Below are positions 11,271 to 11,349 of a DNA stretch of 11,349 nucleotides, in pieces. The stretch comes from Candidatus Gastranaerophilales bacterium (lineage in GTDB: Bacteria > Cyanobacteriota > Vampirovibrionia > Gastranaerophilales > Gastranaerophilaceae), in assembly GCA_944323945.1 (NCBI GenBank), contig CALUUL010000054.1, forward strand, positions 1 to 11,349, written 5' to 3'. Under the pieces are notes generated by a model that was not told where the DNA came from, did not search any database, and was given only the letters and a program-made list of their open reading frames with translations. Both the position numbers and the translations under genes were made by a program. Position 1 is the stretch's first letter. Each line of letters starts with the position of its first letter.

Positions 11271-11349
11271 TACTATTACAAATTCATGACTTATTGTTTA
11301 TATTTTGTTATAATATGGCAAAATTAGTTTGTTCATTGGGTTTCACTAA

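Larger units (their letters stand above)
10798..11349. other. gene-free intergenic region rich in repeats
   Basis: No coding frame with a start, ribosome site and sensible protein was found on either strand in these 552 bases. The first part holds the HEPN leader and the attachment-like inverted repeat; from about 11000 on it holds hairpin repeats. TATAAT at 11309-11314 may belong to a promoter for a gene beyond the window, but no good -35 box precedes it. Confidence 0.6.

Noticed and set aside
1..11349. CRISPR array, insertion sequence with transposase, rRNA
   Set aside because: I looked for regularly spaced repeats, transposase-like proteins and rRNA motifs and saw none.

Overview
The window looks like a compact integrated element of about 10.9 kb, sitting at the 3' end of a tRNA-Asn gene in a low-GC bacterium (very A+T-rich by eye; not counted). 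Most genes have clear GGAGG-type ribosome binding sites and use standard stop codons. The tRNA has a CUGGGGA-G 3' acceptor end. The right flank carries GTTGGGT/ACCCAAC hairpin repeats of a kind common in cyanobacterial intergenic DNA. Together these make a gut Gastranaerophilales/Vampirovibrionia-type host a reasonable but unproven guess; a Firmicute is the main alternative.

Left end (1-2352): the tRNA-Asn 3' part is followed by a leftward operon, XRE repressor (2352-2032), small winged-helix-like protein (2017-1736), excisionase-like MerR/HTH_17 protein (1708-1529) and large serine recombinase (1532-30). The recombinase frame runs into the tRNA gene on the opposite strand. Middle left (2423-5152): a rightward operon starts from a promoter that contains a 25-bp near-palindrome, a likely operator of the XRE repressor. 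It encodes a 70-residue protein, a membrane-anchored DUF4041 plus GIY-YIG nuclease resembling the SNIPE anti-phage protein, and a secreted coiled-coil, cysteine-containing protein.

Middle right (8173-5160, leftward): a replication/packaging-like operon runs from a small HTH protein through two small unknown genes, a primase-polymerase (AEP) protein, a phage replication-initiator-like winged-helix protein and a small membrane protein to two paralogous KSGE-RR proteins often seen in phage (possibly terminase small-subunit-like). It diverges from a second XRE-type regulator (8306-9247) across a region with repeated AGAAT/ATTCT half-sites. Right end (9298-10797): a leftward gene for a 499-residue ApeA-like HEPN protein with an RNNMFH motif. 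Then comes gene-free, repeat-rich DNA (10798-11349) that looks chromosomal.

Integrase, repressor, primase, replication initiator and possible TerS-like genes without capsid, portal, tail or large terminase genes point to a phage satellite (PICI-like) or small integrative element carrying two defence cargo genes. A 12-bp sequence at the tRNA 3' end (66-77) is repeated exactly at 10970-10981, and a near copy lies at 9292-9305. These are candidate attachment sites; the middle copy suggests that the HEPN gene was added as a separate segment.
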